A stretch of 64,000 nt of DNA from Paenibacillus pabuli NBRC 13638 (GCF_001514495.1 NZ_BCNM01000004.1:186001-250000); one strand, 5' to 3'. Positions 7,077 to 16,276 are shown, numbered from the stretch's first letter. The notes: generated by a model not told the origin, from the sequence alone. Numbers and translations: made by a program.

Positions 7077-9146
7077 ATGTATATGATCGATCAGGAGAAT
7101 GGCGTATTCCCGGCGGTTTGCCCGCTCGATTGTCCGGATACTTGCGGCCTGCTGCTTCATAAGGAGAACGGCAAAATCGTGAAGGTAGCGGGTAATCCGG
7201 ACCATCCGATTACTAAAGGCGCTATCTGTAACAAGGTTCGAAATATGACGGAGCGGGTGTATCATCCCGAGCGGCTGCAATATCCAATGAGACGTATCGG
7301 CGCAAAAGGTGAAGGCCAGTTCGAGCGAATCAGCTGGGAAGAAGCTATAGCCGAGATTACGGCAAAGTTCAGTTCGCTTTCAGATACCTACGGACCAGAG
7401 AGCATCCTGCCATACAGCTTTTACGGAAACATGGGCATCCTTGGCGTGGATGGCATGGATCGTCGGTTCTTCAATGCGCTCGGTGCAAGCAAACTGGAAC
7501 AGACGATCTGTAATGCAGCCGGGAACACCGGCTGGAAATATACAATGGGTGCGAACCGGGGAACCTTGCCCGAAGATACGGAGCATGCCGATCTCATACT
7601 GGTATGGGGTGGTAACATCGTCAGTACCAATATGCATCAGGTTGTACTGGCCGAGAAAGCTCGCAAAAAGGGAGCCCAAATTGTCGTCATCGACGTTCAT
7701 CGCAATCGGACCGCCCAATGGGGCGACTGGTTCATTCCACTTTACCCGGGTACAGACAGTGCACTGGCACTTGGATTAATGCATGTACTGTTCGAGCAGG
7801 GACTGACGGATGAGGACTTTATGCAAAAGTACACCGTTGGCCATGAGGCACTGCGTGATCATGTCCGCAGTTACACCCCTGAGCGGGTTGCACGGATTAC
7901 GGGCGTGCCGGAAGCCGATATCGTGAAGCTGGCTGAGCTGTACGGCAGCGCACAGGCAGCCTATATTCATATCGGCAATGGCCTCCAGCACCATGACAAT
8001 GGTGGCATGAACGTGCGCAGCGTAGCCTGTCTGCCTGCCATCACAGGTCAGTGGCTGAAGCGCGGCGGCGGTGCTATCCGTACCAACAGCTACGCTAGCA
8101 CGAACAGCGATGCGCTGGAGCGTCCAGAGCTGCGGCAGAATCCGGAGCCGCGTGTCGTGAACATGAACCGGATTGGCGAAGCACTGCTGGAAGCGGAGCA
8201 GCCGATCCGGGCATTAATGGTCTATTGCAGCAATCCATTGGTGGTGGCACCGGATACCGAGCGGGTGAAGCGAGGTTTTGCACGGGAAGATCTGTTCACG
8301 GTTGTCCATGATCTGTTTATGACGGATACGGCAAAATACGCGGATATTGTGCTGCCTGCAACGTCTTCGTTTGAAACGACGGATCTGTATACGTCCTACT
8401 GGCATCAGTATGTTCATTTGCAAGAACCGGTCATTGCGCCTTGGGGTGAGAGCAAAAGCAATGTTGAATTATTCTCTTTGCTTGGACAGGCGATGGGGTA
8501 TGACCCGGAGATTTTTGGTGAGACACCGGAACAGATGATACATGAAGCGCTCCAGGATACGGGCAATCCCTACATGAACGGAGTAACATTGGAGGGGCTG
8601 AAGCAGCACCATTTCGTCAAGCTGGACATGTCTTCACATGTGTCCTATTTGGATCAGCTGCCTACGCCTTCGGGGAAAATTGAGCTGTATTCGGAAACGA
8701 TGGCACATAAGGGATTGCCGCCGCTGCCTACGTACAGTGCATTGGTTGAGGGGTATGACGGGGAAAATCCGGCTGGACCGGCAGATGTGTATCCGCTGAT
8801 GTTTCTGTCGCCGCCAAACCATAATTTCCTGAATTCCACCTTTGCCAATTCGGCCAAACATCAGCGTTTGGAGAAGATGCCTCTATTGCAAATGCACCCG
8901 GAAGATGCTGCTCGCAGAGAGGTAGAAGATGGTGATGCGGTGGTCGTGTGGAACGACCGTGGGCGTATTGAGCTGACTGCCAAGGTGAGTGAATCCATGC
9001 TGCCAGGAACCGTAATTAGTCAAGGCTTGTGGTGGGATGGCAGCGGCCAGAGACAGCGGGTCAATTCACTTACGTCCAATCGACTGTCTGACATGGGGAA
9101 TGGGGCTACATTTTTCTCGGCCACTGTCGAAGTAAAGCGTCAATGA
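7077..9146 (+). CDS. Molybdopterin-dependent oxidoreductase (YoaE / formate dehydrogenase-like)
   Basis: A 689-residue member of the DMSO reductase superfamily. The N-terminus carries a 4Fe-4S motif C-P-L-D-C-x3-C followed by a fourth Cys in GAICNK (near residue 50). Molybdopterin domains follow, including a likely metal-ligand Cys in TICNAAGNTG (near residue 143), and a C-terminal dinucleotide-binding domain (LSPPNHNFLNSTFAN, PGTVISQGLWW). The length fits B. subtilis YoaE-type enzymes. There is no Tat signal, so it is cytoplasmic. The substrate is unknown; formate is one option given the FNT channel upstream. GGGGGAGG precedes two close ATGs (7077, 7083), and the second has better spacing. 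MoaA and MobA encoded elsewhere in the window supply the cofactor. Confidence 0.85.
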   Translation: MYMIDQENGVFPAVCPLDCPDTCGLLLHKENGKIVKVAGNPDHPITKGAICNKVRNMTERVYHPERLQYPMRRIGAKGEGQFERISWEEAIAEITAKFSSLSDTYGPESILPYSFYGNMGILGVDGMDRRFFNALGASKLEQTICNAAGNTGWKYTMGANRGTLPEDTEHADLILVWGGNIVSTNMHQVVLAEKARKKGAQIVVIDVHRNRTAQWGDWFIPLYPGTDSALALGLMHVLFEQGLTDEDFMQKYTVGHEALRDHVRSYTPERVARITGVPEADIVKLAELYGSAQAAYIHIGNGLQHHDNGGMNVRSVACLPAITGQWLKRGGGAIRTNSYASTNSDALERPELRQNPEPRVVNMNRIGEALLEAEQPIRALMVYCSNPLVVAPDTERVKRGFAREDLFTVVHDLFMTDTAKYADIVLPATSSFETTDLYTSYWHQYVHLQEPVIAPWGESKSNVELFSLLGQAMGYDPEIFGETPEQMIHEALQDTGNPYMNGVTLEGLKQHHFVKLDMSSHVSYLDQLPTPSGKIELYSETMAHKGLPPLPTYSALVEGYDGENPAGPADVYPLMFLSPPNHNFLNSTFANSAKHQRLEKMPLLQMHPEDAARREVEDGDAVVVWNDRGRIELTAKVSESMLPGTVISQGLWWDGSGQRQRVNSLTSNRLSDMGNGATFFSATVEVKRQ

Positions 9147-9239
9147 GTGTGCTTGCGCGCAAGAGCTTTTCAGGTAAGATGAACAATGGATAGATCTTAA
9201 GCAGAATGCAGATGGTTAGATTTAAAATTTGAAATTCAA

Positions 9240-9290
9240 GTGGCCTTCGCTCTGGCTAATTATGCGGTCAGGGCAAGGGTCTATTTTTTA
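9240..9290 (+). terminator. Probable terminator after the molybdoenzyme gene
   Basis: An imperfect stem (GGCCTTCGCTCTGG with TCAGGGCAAGGGTC) is followed by TATTTTTTAT. Confidence 0.55.
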
Positions 9291-9332
9291 TGGTCATATG
9301 CTTGTTGAAGGTGCTAAGGAGAATAAACGAAG

Positions 9333-10559
9333 ATGATGAGATGGCTGGATACGTATCCAAAAGAAGTGAAAATATTTTTGCTCGCTAGTTTGGTCAACGC
9401 AACGGGCAGTGCCTTAATGTGGCCGCTGACCACGATGTATGTATTTGACGAGCTTGGGCGTACGATGGCGAACGCCGGTTTTGTCATTCTGATCCAGTCG
9501 CTGGGCGGTATCTTCGGGCAATTGCTCGGCGGTGCATTGTACCACCGGGTAGGCGTCAAGAAGCTGATCATCGGATCGCTGGTCTTAAATGCGGTAGGGC
9601 TGTTTGCTCTGCCATGGATCAGCGCGTATTGGGTTGTGTTTATATGTGCTATGGGTTGGATCGGCCTGTTCAGTTCCTTGTCACTGCCAGCGATTCAAGC
9701 CTTTATCGGCTTCCGGTTTGCAGAGCGACGCGGGGAATTGTTCAATGTGATCTATGTAGCCAACAATATCGGAGTGGCGATTGGTACGGCGCTCAGTGGT
9801 TTTCTGGCTGACTTTTCCTATCACCTCAGCTTTGTGCTGAACGGGGTGACGTCAGCCGGGTTTGCGATTTTCTTCTGGTATTATCTGTCGCGGGCAGAAC
9901 CGGATCAAGGCGAAGTGCATCTGACCAAGCGCAAAACAGTTCCCGATGGACCGGGCGTCTGGGCGCTGCTGGGCAACACCAGATTATATCTGTTCATGAG
10001 CCTGGGTGTGCTGTTCCTGCTGTTCGGTAATTCCATCTGGAATACTGGTGTGTCTCCGTATATTATTTCCGAGGGTATGGAGAAAAGAATGTACGGTCTG
10101 CTCTGGACCCTGAACGGGGTCCTGATCTTTGTGGGGCAACCGTTCACCAGCTGGGTCAAGCGTACGATGGCCCGTACATCGACTGCTCAGATGACTGCAA
10201 GTGCGGTGTTCTATGGCATGGCCTACATCGTCATGATTACCATGTACAGCTATCCGGGTATGGTGCTTGCGATGGTGCTGGCGACCTTTGGGGAAATGTT
10301 AATCTCACCAGCTACCCCGGCGTTCATCTCAGAGCATGCGGGAAGATCGGCACCCTTCTACATCGGGATATCCGGTGGAATCGGTGCGGTCGGGCGAGTT
10401 ATCGGGCCGTATGCGATGGGGGTCATGTACGACAAACAGGGATTGATCCCTGTAGCGTGGCTAGCGACAGGCATGGCAGGCATTGCGGTGATTGGTTTTG
10501 TACTGCATGCAGTGCTGAACCGCAATCGTGAAGTGAAGGAGTACGGGTTGGACGCTTAG
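9333..10559 (+). CDS. MFS transporter
   Basis: A 408-residue major facilitator protein with about 12 hydrophobic segments. It has a basic loop after segment 2 (YHRVGVKKL), the usual position of MFS motif A, and a Gly-rich segment 5 (NNIGVAIGTALSGFLAD). A central hydrophilic loop (SRAEPDQGEVHLTKRK, near residue 190) separates the two six-helix halves. The overall look is that of drug or metabolite efflux carriers of the DHA1 type. The substrate is not predictable. AAGGAG lies upstream of the ATG pair at 9333/9336. It appears to be transcribed alone. Confidence 0.85.
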   Translation: MMRWLDTYPKEVKIFLLASLVNATGSALMWPLTTMYVFDELGRTMANAGFVILIQSLGGIFGQLLGGALYHRVGVKKLIIGSLVLNAVGLFALPWISAYWVVFICAMGWIGLFSSLSLPAIQAFIGFRFAERRGELFNVIYVANNIGVAIGTALSGFLADFSYHLSFVLNGVTSAGFAIFFWYYLSRAEPDQGEVHLTKRKTVPDGPGVWALLGNTRLYLFMSLGVLFLLFGNSIWNTGVSPYIISEGMEKRMYGLLWTLNGVLIFVGQPFTSWVKRTMARTSTAQMTASAVFYGMAYIVMITMYSYPGMVLAMVLATFGEMLISPATPAFISEHAGRSAPFYIGISGGIGAVGRVIGPYAMGVMYDKQGLIPVAWLATGMAGIAVIGFVLHAVLNRNREVKEYGLDA

Positions 10560-10590
10560 CCTTTGCGGGCTGAGAGGTATGAGGGAGAGG

Positions 10591-10626
10591 ACAGATTGGA
10601 GTGAAAAGAAAGCCACTTTAATCTGT
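10591..10626 (+). other. Hairpin after the MFS gene
   Basis: ACAGATT-gg-AGTG pairs with CACT-tt-AATCTGT around a 10-base loop. An alternative GGAGTG/CACTCC pairing overlaps it. No T-tract follows. It may act as a weak terminator. Confidence 0.45.
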
Positions 10627-10648
10627 CTAACCACTCCGTAAGTTTATA

Positions 10649-10677
10649 TTGACAAAAAAATCTTTTTATGCTATAAT
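10649..10677 (+). promoter_or_regulatory. Consensus sigma-A promoter of the methyltransferase gene
   Basis: TTGACA (10649-10654), exactly 17 bp, TATAAT (10672-10677). This is the best match to the consensus in the window. Confidence 0.92.
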
Positions 10678-10705
10678 TTACATATGAAAATATTCCGTAT
10701 ATACT

Positions 10706-10742
10706 AAGGTTCTCCTGGCCAGGGGGGATCTTATTTTTGTTT
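10706..10742 (+). terminator. Terminator-like hairpin inside the 5' leader (possible attenuator)
   Basis: The 27 bases 10706-10732 fold almost completely: AAGGTTCTCC pairs with the GGGGGATCTT side using G-U pairs, with CCTGGCCAGG at the tip. ATTTTTGTTT follows. It sits about 20 bases after the expected start site and before the ribosome binding site GGGAGG, so transcription probably ends here unless the fold is prevented. Confidence 0.65.
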
Positions 10743-10759
10743 GTACGGGAGGATGAAAT

Positions 10760-11674
10760 ATGAAGCAAAATGAGTCCAGCATTACATCCCTGATTTCGGC
10801 TTTTGGCCGAGCCTACCACTGCCAATACGATACACCTCTTATTTTCGATGATTATATCGCCAAAGCGCTTATAACACCTCAAGAGTTTTCGGATATTCGC
10901 GAGAATATGATTCGAGGCATCCATTTTTTCAATCCGGATATGGCTCATCAGCTCAAGGACGACCCGGATAAGATTTTAAAATGGATTACGCAGGTACAAT
11001 TATCTCCAATAACACTCGCTCGGGCAGCCTATTGTGAGCGTGTACTGCTGCATGAAGTCGCGTTGGGATTGAAGCAGGTTGTCATTCTTGGCGCAGGGAT
11101 GGATACATTTGCTTTGAGGCATCCAGAACTGGAGGATACGCTGGAACTATTTGAAGTGGACTATCCGGCTACACAGCAATTCAAGCGGGAACGTCTGGAC
11201 CAGGCCAAGCTGGTCATACCGGGCAATCTTCATTTCGTGCCTATGGATTTCACCCATGAGCCTACGTATGAACGTTTGACTGATGAAGGCTTGAAGAAGC
11301 GAAAGACGATGGTCAGTCTGCTAGGTGTTTCGTATTATTTGACCAAAGAAAATCTGTCCAACTTGCTCCGACATGTATTTTCGGATCTTCCAACGGGAAG
11401 CTCTATTGTGCTGGATTATGCAGATGAGCATCTCTTTAAGGAAAAAGGAAGATTTAACCGGGTTGAAAATATGGTTAAGTTGGCTGCGATGGGGGGCGAG
11501 CCAATGCAATCCTGTTTCACTTATGAGGAAATGGAGCGGTTGTTGGCGGATGTGGGACTTCTCATATATGAGCATCTATCACCCGAGGACATACAGGATC
11601 GATATTTCAGCAATCGTACAGATGACTTGTCTGCCTTCGAAACAAACCATTTTATCCATGCGGTCAAAAACTAG
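10760..11674 (+). CDS. SAM-dependent methyltransferase of the YktD / LCM (TIGR00027-like) family
   Basis: A 304-residue class I methyltransferase. The SAM-binding region reads VVILGAGMDTFALR (near residue 108), followed by the acidic ELFEVDYPATQ and by VSLLGVSYYLTKE, typical of the leucine carboxyl methyltransferase-like family that includes B. subtilis YktD and polyketide O-methyltransferases. The natural substrate is unknown. GGGAGG stands 8 bases before the ATG. The gene has an unusually strong promoter followed by an attenuator-like hairpin, so its expression is probably conditional. It is monocistronic with a strong terminator. Confidence 0.85.
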   Translation: MKQNESSITSLISAFGRAYHCQYDTPLIFDDYIAKALITPQEFSDIRENMIRGIHFFNPDMAHQLKDDPDKILKWITQVQLSPITLARAAYCERVLLHEVALGLKQVVILGAGMDTFALRHPELEDTLELFEVDYPATQQFKRERLDQAKLVIPGNLHFVPMDFTHEPTYERLTDEGLKKRKTMVSLLGVSYYLTKENLSNLLRHVFSDLPTGSSIVLDYADEHLFKEKGRFNRVENMVKLAAMGGEPMQSCFTYEEMERLLADVGLLIYEHLSPEDIQDRYFSNRTDDLSAFETNHFIHAVKN

Positions 11675-11719
11675 AAGCCTATTCCTGATATGATTATCGC
11701 AGGATAGGAGCTGAATAAG

Positions 11720-11767
11720 AAAGGGGGTATCCCATAGTCATGGACATGACGGGGACATCCCCTTTTT
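11720..11767 (+). terminator. Strong terminator after the methyltransferase gene
   Basis: A long stem (AAGGGG...CCCCTTTTT, with inner ATCCC/GGGGA and TCATG/CATGA pairs) ends in five T. A T-rich flank on the other side could also serve the convergent gene ending at 11832. Confidence 0.85.
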
Positions 11768-11831
11768 AGCGCTGATCAACCTGTCTGGGCATCACGTTCG
11801 ATCTTAAGAAATAAATATTGAATCTATCCAC

Positions 11832-12839
11832 TTATTTGCGATTTTGCTGCGCACGTTCTACGATCATATCCGCAAATTCTTCAGCCTGTCCCTGAATGGC
11901 AATCGGGTCGAAATACCAGTAACGGTCTTCCTGTAATTCGTACACCTGATTATTTTTCACAGCCGGCAGGGATTGCCATATGGCGTCCCCTTGGTAATTT
12001 TTATTGTTCTCCCCTACGGTCAGGAAGATATGATCCCCGGCATAATTACCAACGACTTCACGCGAAATTTCTTTCCACTGCGTATCGCCCATCAATTCTT
12101 TCTTGGTAATTTCGAGCGGTGCAAGTTCCAAGGCACGATAGACAGCCTGTCCGCCGCGCCCAAAGTTGTCTCCATAACCATAGTAGCTTTTGTCGGACAC
12201 TTCGAGGATCGAGAAGGTTTCCTCGGGTTTAATGACTGCTTTGACTTTGGCACGGGCAGCTTCAACCCGATCGTCATATGATTTCAGCCATGCTTCCGCT
12301 TTCTCAGATTTATTCATCAGTTCACCAAATCCCCGAATCTCATCATGCACGTTCGTAAATGTGCCATAGGGGATGACTACGGTAGGTGCGATTTTTTGAT
12401 AACGCTCAATCTCTTCGGCTTGATCAGAGTAGGTAATGATCAGATCCGGATTCAACTCCACGACTTTCTCCAAAGATACGGCACCACGGTCGCCAATATT
12501 CTCTATGCCCTCCACCTGATCTGAATAGAATGGGTTTTCCAGATAATATTGAATAGCACCAACGGGTTTCACACCCAGCGTCAGCAGATCACTTACGTAC
12601 ATATCCGTAACAATTCGTTTCGGTTCCGCCGGAATTTCCACGTCTCCACTTAGTGACTTGTAGATCCGCGTAGCCTTCGAAGAGTCGGTGTTTGTTTCGA
12701 TCGAACCTGTTGTGGCTTCTGAACCCGCAACTGTCTGTTCCGTTGCGCCCGAACCCGTGCCACTGTTACAAGCAGTCATGATCAGGATAACGGCGAGCAT
12801 GAGCAGCAAGCCGGAAAAGCGTTTTTTTGCAGCAAACAT
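11832..12839 (-). CDS. Iron-siderophore ABC transporter substrate-binding lipoprotein
   Basis: A class III periplasmic-binding-type protein that captures ferric siderophores outside the membrane and delivers them to a FecCD-type permease. The frame runs up to 12896, but AGGGGGAAC lies before the ATG at 12839, giving MFAAKKRFSGLLLMLAVILI, a signal peptide ending in a lipobox (MTAC, lipidated Cys near residue 24). The two lobes joined by a long helix are recognisable (PKRIVTDMYVSDLLTLGV, VVELNPDLIITY, and a C-terminal ADMIVERAQ). The length of 335 residues is normal. A Fur box lies just upstream. It follows the Btr-like regulator in the same direction. The permease is not in the window; the YusV-like ATPase at 1417 could serve it. 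Confidence 0.9.
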   Translation of the reverse strand: MFAAKKRFSGLLLMLAVILIMTACNSGTGSGATEQTVAGSEATTGSIETNTDSSKATRIYKSLSGDVEIPAEPKRIVTDMYVSDLLTLGVKPVGAIQYYLENPFYSDQVEGIENIGDRGAVSLEKVVELNPDLIITYSDQAEEIERYQKIAPTVVIPYGTFTNVHDEIRGFGELMNKSEKAEAWLKSYDDRVEAARAKVKAVIKPEETFSILEVSDKSYYGYGDNFGRGGQAVYRALELAPLEITKKELMGDTQWKEISREVVGNYAGDHIFLTVGENNKNYQGDAIWQSLPAVKNNQVYELQEDRYWYFDPIAIQGQAEEFADMIVERAQQNRK

Positions 12840-12871
12840 ATCATTGTTCCCCCTGTGTATATAATCAATAA

Positions 12872-12886
12872 TGATTATTATTCTCA
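12872..12886 (-). promoter_or_regulatory. Fur box of the siderophore-binding protein gene
   Basis: On the minus strand it reads TGAGAATAATAATCA, matching 12 of 14 fixed positions of the 7-1-7 Fur consensus. A weaker overlapping copy follows toward the gene. It lies 33 bases upstream of the start codon. Confidence 0.8.
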
Positions 12887-12918
12887 TTAATAACATAGAG
12901 GATGGCGTAACATTTGTA

Positions 12919-12950
12919 CATGGACATCTATGATGACTATGGCATGGACA
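12919..12950 (-). promoter_or_regulatory. Direct repeat TGTCCATG, possible AraC/Btr activator site
   Basis: The octamer TGTCCATG (minus strand) occurs at 12919-12926 and 12943-12950, 24 bp apart, overlapping the end of the Btr-like gene and lying upstream of the Fur box. Tandem half-sites of about two helical turns are typical of AraC-family activators. Confidence 0.4.
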
Positions 12951-14589
12951 GATGTGATGTCAGTTTGTGCATGATGTGCTGCAATTGCTCCATAACGGAG
13001 ATAGGATCGAATCCATAAAACACATCCGCATCAATCTCATATAGCCGTCCTTCCCGGACAGCGCTCAAGGTGTTCCAGGATTCCTGTGCGAACAGCTTGT
13101 CTACAGCATCATCCTGTTCCGATGATTCTCTGGCATAGTCCATAAAAATATGATCTGCCGCATACATATAAATTTCATTTAGCGGAACATGGATGTAACC
13201 TGTGAGCAGTTGGCCATCCTTTTTCATCCGTGGAGGAGGGGTGAAGCCCAGCGATTCATACAAAATATGAGAAGCTCTGCCCCACCCGTGACCATAGATG
13301 TACGCTCCACTTTCACCAATCATGAATATGCAAACAGCTGATCCGCGTTCGTCCAACAACTGATCGAGTGTATAGTTGGCCTCTTGCTGAAGCGTATCAT
13401 AACGGTCTAACAGCGCACGAGCTTTCGACTCCAGGCCTGTAATACGTCCCAAATGAATGAATTGCTCCTGCCAGTCAAGTTCTTCAAAGGGCATCAAAAT
13501 GGTTGGGGCAATCTGCCGTAATTCATCCATGCCGGAATGAGGTACATATCCAAGAATGACATCGGGGCGGGAGTCTGATATCAGATCGGGATGATTCATA
13601 AGATCATGCTCAAAACACTGATCAAATTGGTCTTGTCCATTTTCAACAATTCTACCTTTCATCCATCCTGCAACGGCACCGAGATGAGGGATATGACCCA
13701 GTGCGAGCAAGGAGGCGGTATAGTTGTAAGTGAGACTTACGATTTTTTTTGGCATTTTTCGATAGAGTGTCGGTGCGCAACCTACCGTTTGTTTAAATTT
13801 TCGACTTAAATAAAAAGAGTCCCTGTATCCCGTCAACTGTGCAAGTTCATGCAATGTGGGATTTGCAACAAGCAGGTGTTCCTGGGCCATTCGGATTCTT
13901 AGCCGGGTAACATACTCCACAAACGTAAGTCCGGTATGCTTTTTGAATTCTCGTGAAAAATGCTCTGGACTCACATTAACCTCTCTCGCTAATTGCTCCC
14001 GGGTAAGGGGATGGGCAACCATCTCATGAATGTGCGCGATCACAAGATCGAGCCATGAATGGTCTTCATGCGCCAAATGAACAGCATGATCACGTAAAGT
14101 ATCCAGCAACTGATAGAACAACGCATGAGGTTTGAATGGACCGGAGTCACTACTTTCTGAACAGGCCAGAATCAAGTCGGAGACCAGTTCGGTAATGACA
14201 CGACTCGAAATGGCAGCAGGAGGTCCGAATGGCCAGGTGGTCTGTTCGTTATCAGCAGAATCAAAGGCAATGGCAATGCCCTGAACCGGAGATAATGAAC
14301 CTCGTCTATTCTCATGCTGAAGCAAAGTCCCCGCTTGACGTATGACTGCCGAGCCGGTATTTACCGTCAAATGTCCATGAGCACTAATCAGCCTTGCCTG
14401 ACCCGAGGTAATCACATAGAGAACATGCTTGTTGTTCCAAAGTTCATCGATACGGGAGAAGGCTTCCCGATCATGAAGCCGATTCAGATGATATAGCCTA
14501 AACATGGCCGGAGGAACGGGGCTGATCTCCTGCAAGCGCCCAGGTTTGAGCTGGGACGATGGATGAAAGTTTGGAACCAGATTACTCAT
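12937..14589 (-). CDS. btr: Btr-like AraC-family regulator fused to a siderophore-binding domain
   Basis: A 550-residue cytoplasmic regulator in three parts. It has a cupin-like N-terminal region (about 30-130), a double helix-turn-helix AraC domain (about 170-275, including LAREVNVSPEHFSREFKKH and LAQLTGYRDSFYLSRKFK), and a C-terminal periplasmic-binding-protein domain (about 285-545) related to ferric siderophore receptors. B. subtilis Btr has this architecture: iron-bacillibactin binding to the C-terminal domain activates its uptake genes. It is encoded just upstream of a siderophore-binding lipoprotein, its likely target. AAGGAG is 11 bases before the ATG at 14589. The gene symbol is by family resemblance, not proof of orthology. 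Confidence 0.88.
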   Translation of the reverse strand: MSNLVPNFHPSSQLKPGRLQEISPVPPAMFRLYHLNRLHDREAFSRIDELWNNKHVLYVITSGQARLISAHGHLTVNTGSAVIRQAGTLLQHENRRGSLSPVQGIAIAFDSADNEQTTWPFGPPAAISSRVITELVSDLILACSESSDSGPFKPHALFYQLLDTLRDHAVHLAHEDHSWLDLVIAHIHEMVAHPLTREQLAREVNVSPEHFSREFKKHTGLTFVEYVTRLRIRMAQEHLLVANPTLHELAQLTGYRDSFYLSRKFKQTVGCAPTLYRKMPKKIVSLTYNYTASLLALGHIPHLGAVAGWMKGRIVENGQDQFDQCFEHDLMNHPDLISDSRPDVILGYVPHSGMDELRQIAPTILMPFEELDWQEQFIHLGRITGLESKARALLDRYDTLQQEANYTLDQLLDERGSAVCIFMIGESGAYIYGHGWGRASHILYESLGFTPPPRMKKDGQLLTGYIHVPLNEIYMYAADHIFMDYARESSEQDDAVDKLFAQESWNTLSAVREGRLYEIDADVFYGFDPISVMEQLQHIMHKLTSHLSMP

Positions 14590-14705
14590 AACATAACGGA
14601 CTCCTTATAGGGAATTGGACTAATATGCAGTATAATACCACAAAGGAATGCAGCGGGTACCCAGATTATTCCTTCGCCTATTTCCGTGGAAAATGGATAA
14701 AGTGG

Positions 14706-14753
14706 TTGAAATCGCTCTCAATTCCGACTATAATGAAAATGTCGAAACGTTTC
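14706..14753 (+). promoter_or_regulatory. Promoter with LacI operator O1
   Basis: TTGAAA (14706-14711), 17 bp, TATAAT (14729-14734), then the palindrome GAAACGTTTC at 14744-14753, directly after the expected transcription start. The core equals that of the two other operators at 14926 and 16277. Confidence 0.75.
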
Positions 14754-14925
14754 AATCTATGGTTTACAGGCGTGTTCATTGTGATTTATAATGAATTCTT
14801 CCTCTAGTCCAATATTGAAATGTTGTCTATCGACCAAGTCATATCTACAATTAAGGGTATATGATTCAGCATTAAGGCTATAAAAGACGTGAGAGAGATT
14901 TTTTTTGAAAATACCTCGAAACGTT

Positions 14926-14939
14926 TCGATAGATGAGGA
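14926..14939 (+). promoter_or_regulatory. LacI operator O2
   Basis: TCGAAACGTTTCGA is a perfect 14-bp palindrome 107 bp upstream of the lacI-type start codon. It lies just after a TTGAAA at 14915-14920. Autoregulation of the repressor gene is the natural reading. Confidence 0.8.
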
Positions 14940-15045
14940 ATTGACGTCACTCCTATTGGATTAATGAATAGGAATGAGTGGTTGCTGTGACCATTTACAG
15001 TATAAAATGATAGGTAACAAGAAAGTTAGAAGGAGCGAACGTGGA

Positions 15046-16062
15046 ATGGCAACGATTAAGGATGTGGCAAAGCTGGCAGGCGTGGCGCTCTCGACCGCTT
15101 CCTATGCACTCAATGGGGATAGCAAGGTAAGTGCCAAGACCAAGGCAAAAGTGCTGGCGGCAGCACGGGAACTGAATTATCGCAAAAACGGCTTTGCCAT
15201 GGACCTGAAGCGGAGCCGGACGAACACGATTGCGTTGATTCTTACAGATCTGTCGGGTCCGTATTACTCCGAATTGATTCGCAGCGTACAGGACGTAGCG
15301 CTGGCTAACGGATATGATCTGATTGCTTGCAGTTCTATGGGAGGACGCGACTCCACAGCGGTTCGTTTCTTGCGAGAGAAAAGGGTGGATGGCGCTATTA
15401 TCCTCGCTCATAACATCCATGATGATATTCTGGTGGAATCTGCAGGTGAACGTTTCCCAATCATTGTGATGGATCGGCAGCTGTCGAGTAGCCATCTGGT
15501 CAACGTGCTGGTGGATGGGGAGCAAGGTGGTTACCTGGCCACACGGCACCTTATTCAGAAGGGGCATAAGAACATCGCCTATATCAGCGGGCCATCCAAT
15601 TCTTATGATAATGCTCTGCGTTATCAAGGATATTTGCGAGCCATGCAGGAGGCGGGCCTAGAAGAGAAGTCCAAGTGGCGTCTTAGCGGTAACTTTGTGC
15701 GTGAGGGCGGATACAGTGCAACCAAGATGATGGTTATGCAGGGCGAGCTTCCATCTGCTGTATTTTACGGGAATGATGAAATGGCGATTGGTGGACTGAA
15801 AGCATTTGAAGAGAGCGGAATATCGGTACCGAATGACATTTCGGTCATCGGATTTGATGATATTCAACTGTCCGAATATGTTCATCCTCCGCTTACAACG
15901 GTGCGGCAGCCCAAACATGAAGCGGGTTCATTGGCAGGGCATTTGCTCTTCCAGATGCTGAACGGTGAAACAGTGAATCCAGCGTACACATTAACCATTG
16001 ATCTGGTGGAGCGTAATTCTGTGCGCTCGGTGCAGGTAGAGTCAGGAATTCAACCGACCTAG
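15046..16062 (+). CDS. LacI-family repressor, probable regulator of 1,2-beta-oligoglucan use
   Basis: A 338-residue regulator. The N-terminal helix-turn-helix reads ATIKDVAKLAGVALSTASYALNG, followed by the hinge and a periplasmic-binding-type sugar domain (residues about 60-330; RVDGAIILAHN, SVIGFDDIQLSEYVHPPLTTV). An upstream GTG at 14974 is in frame, but the ATG at 15046 has AAGGAG at good spacing and starts directly at the DNA-binding domain. Three near-identical palindromes, two before this gene and one in the promoter of the following GH94 gene, make it the likely repressor of both. The inducer is probably sophorose or a short 1,2-beta-glucan, inferred from the neighbour. Confidence 0.88.
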   Translation: MATIKDVAKLAGVALSTASYALNGDSKVSAKTKAKVLAAARELNYRKNGFAMDLKRSRTNTIALILTDLSGPYYSELIRSVQDVALANGYDLIACSSMGGRDSTAVRFLREKRVDGAIILAHNIHDDILVESAGERFPIIVMDRQLSSSHLVNVLVDGEQGGYLATRHLIQKGHKNIAYISGPSNSYDNALRYQGYLRAMQEAGLEEKSKWRLSGNFVREGGYSATKMMVMQGELPSAVFYGNDEMAIGGLKAFEESGISVPNDISVIGFDDIQLSEYVHPPLTTVRQPKHEAGSLAGHLLFQMLNGETVNPAYTLTIDLVERNSVRSVQVESGIQPT

Positions 16063-16209
16063 GATGTGATTTGTCGGATGGGAGACGGTTTGGATACTGC
16101 TTGCAGAAGTCATACCCTATCCATCTGTCTAAATTTCTGAAGTTTGTTCTTTTCCAACTCGCATCGTTGTAAAAGGGATTAGCCCTCTTTGAATGGAGAG
16201 TTGAATGAT

Positions 16210-16270
16210 GGGGATCATCGTCCGAAGTGGCAGTTAAAGGCCACTTCGCAGAGGACCCCTATTCTTTTTC
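16210..16270 (+). terminator. Terminator after the LacI-type gene
   Basis: A stem with perfect 8-bp inner arms (CGAAGTGG/CCACTTCG) extends outward through GGGG/CCCC-type pairs and is followed by TATTCTTTTTC. Confidence 0.75.
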
Positions 16271-16276
16271 AGGTTT

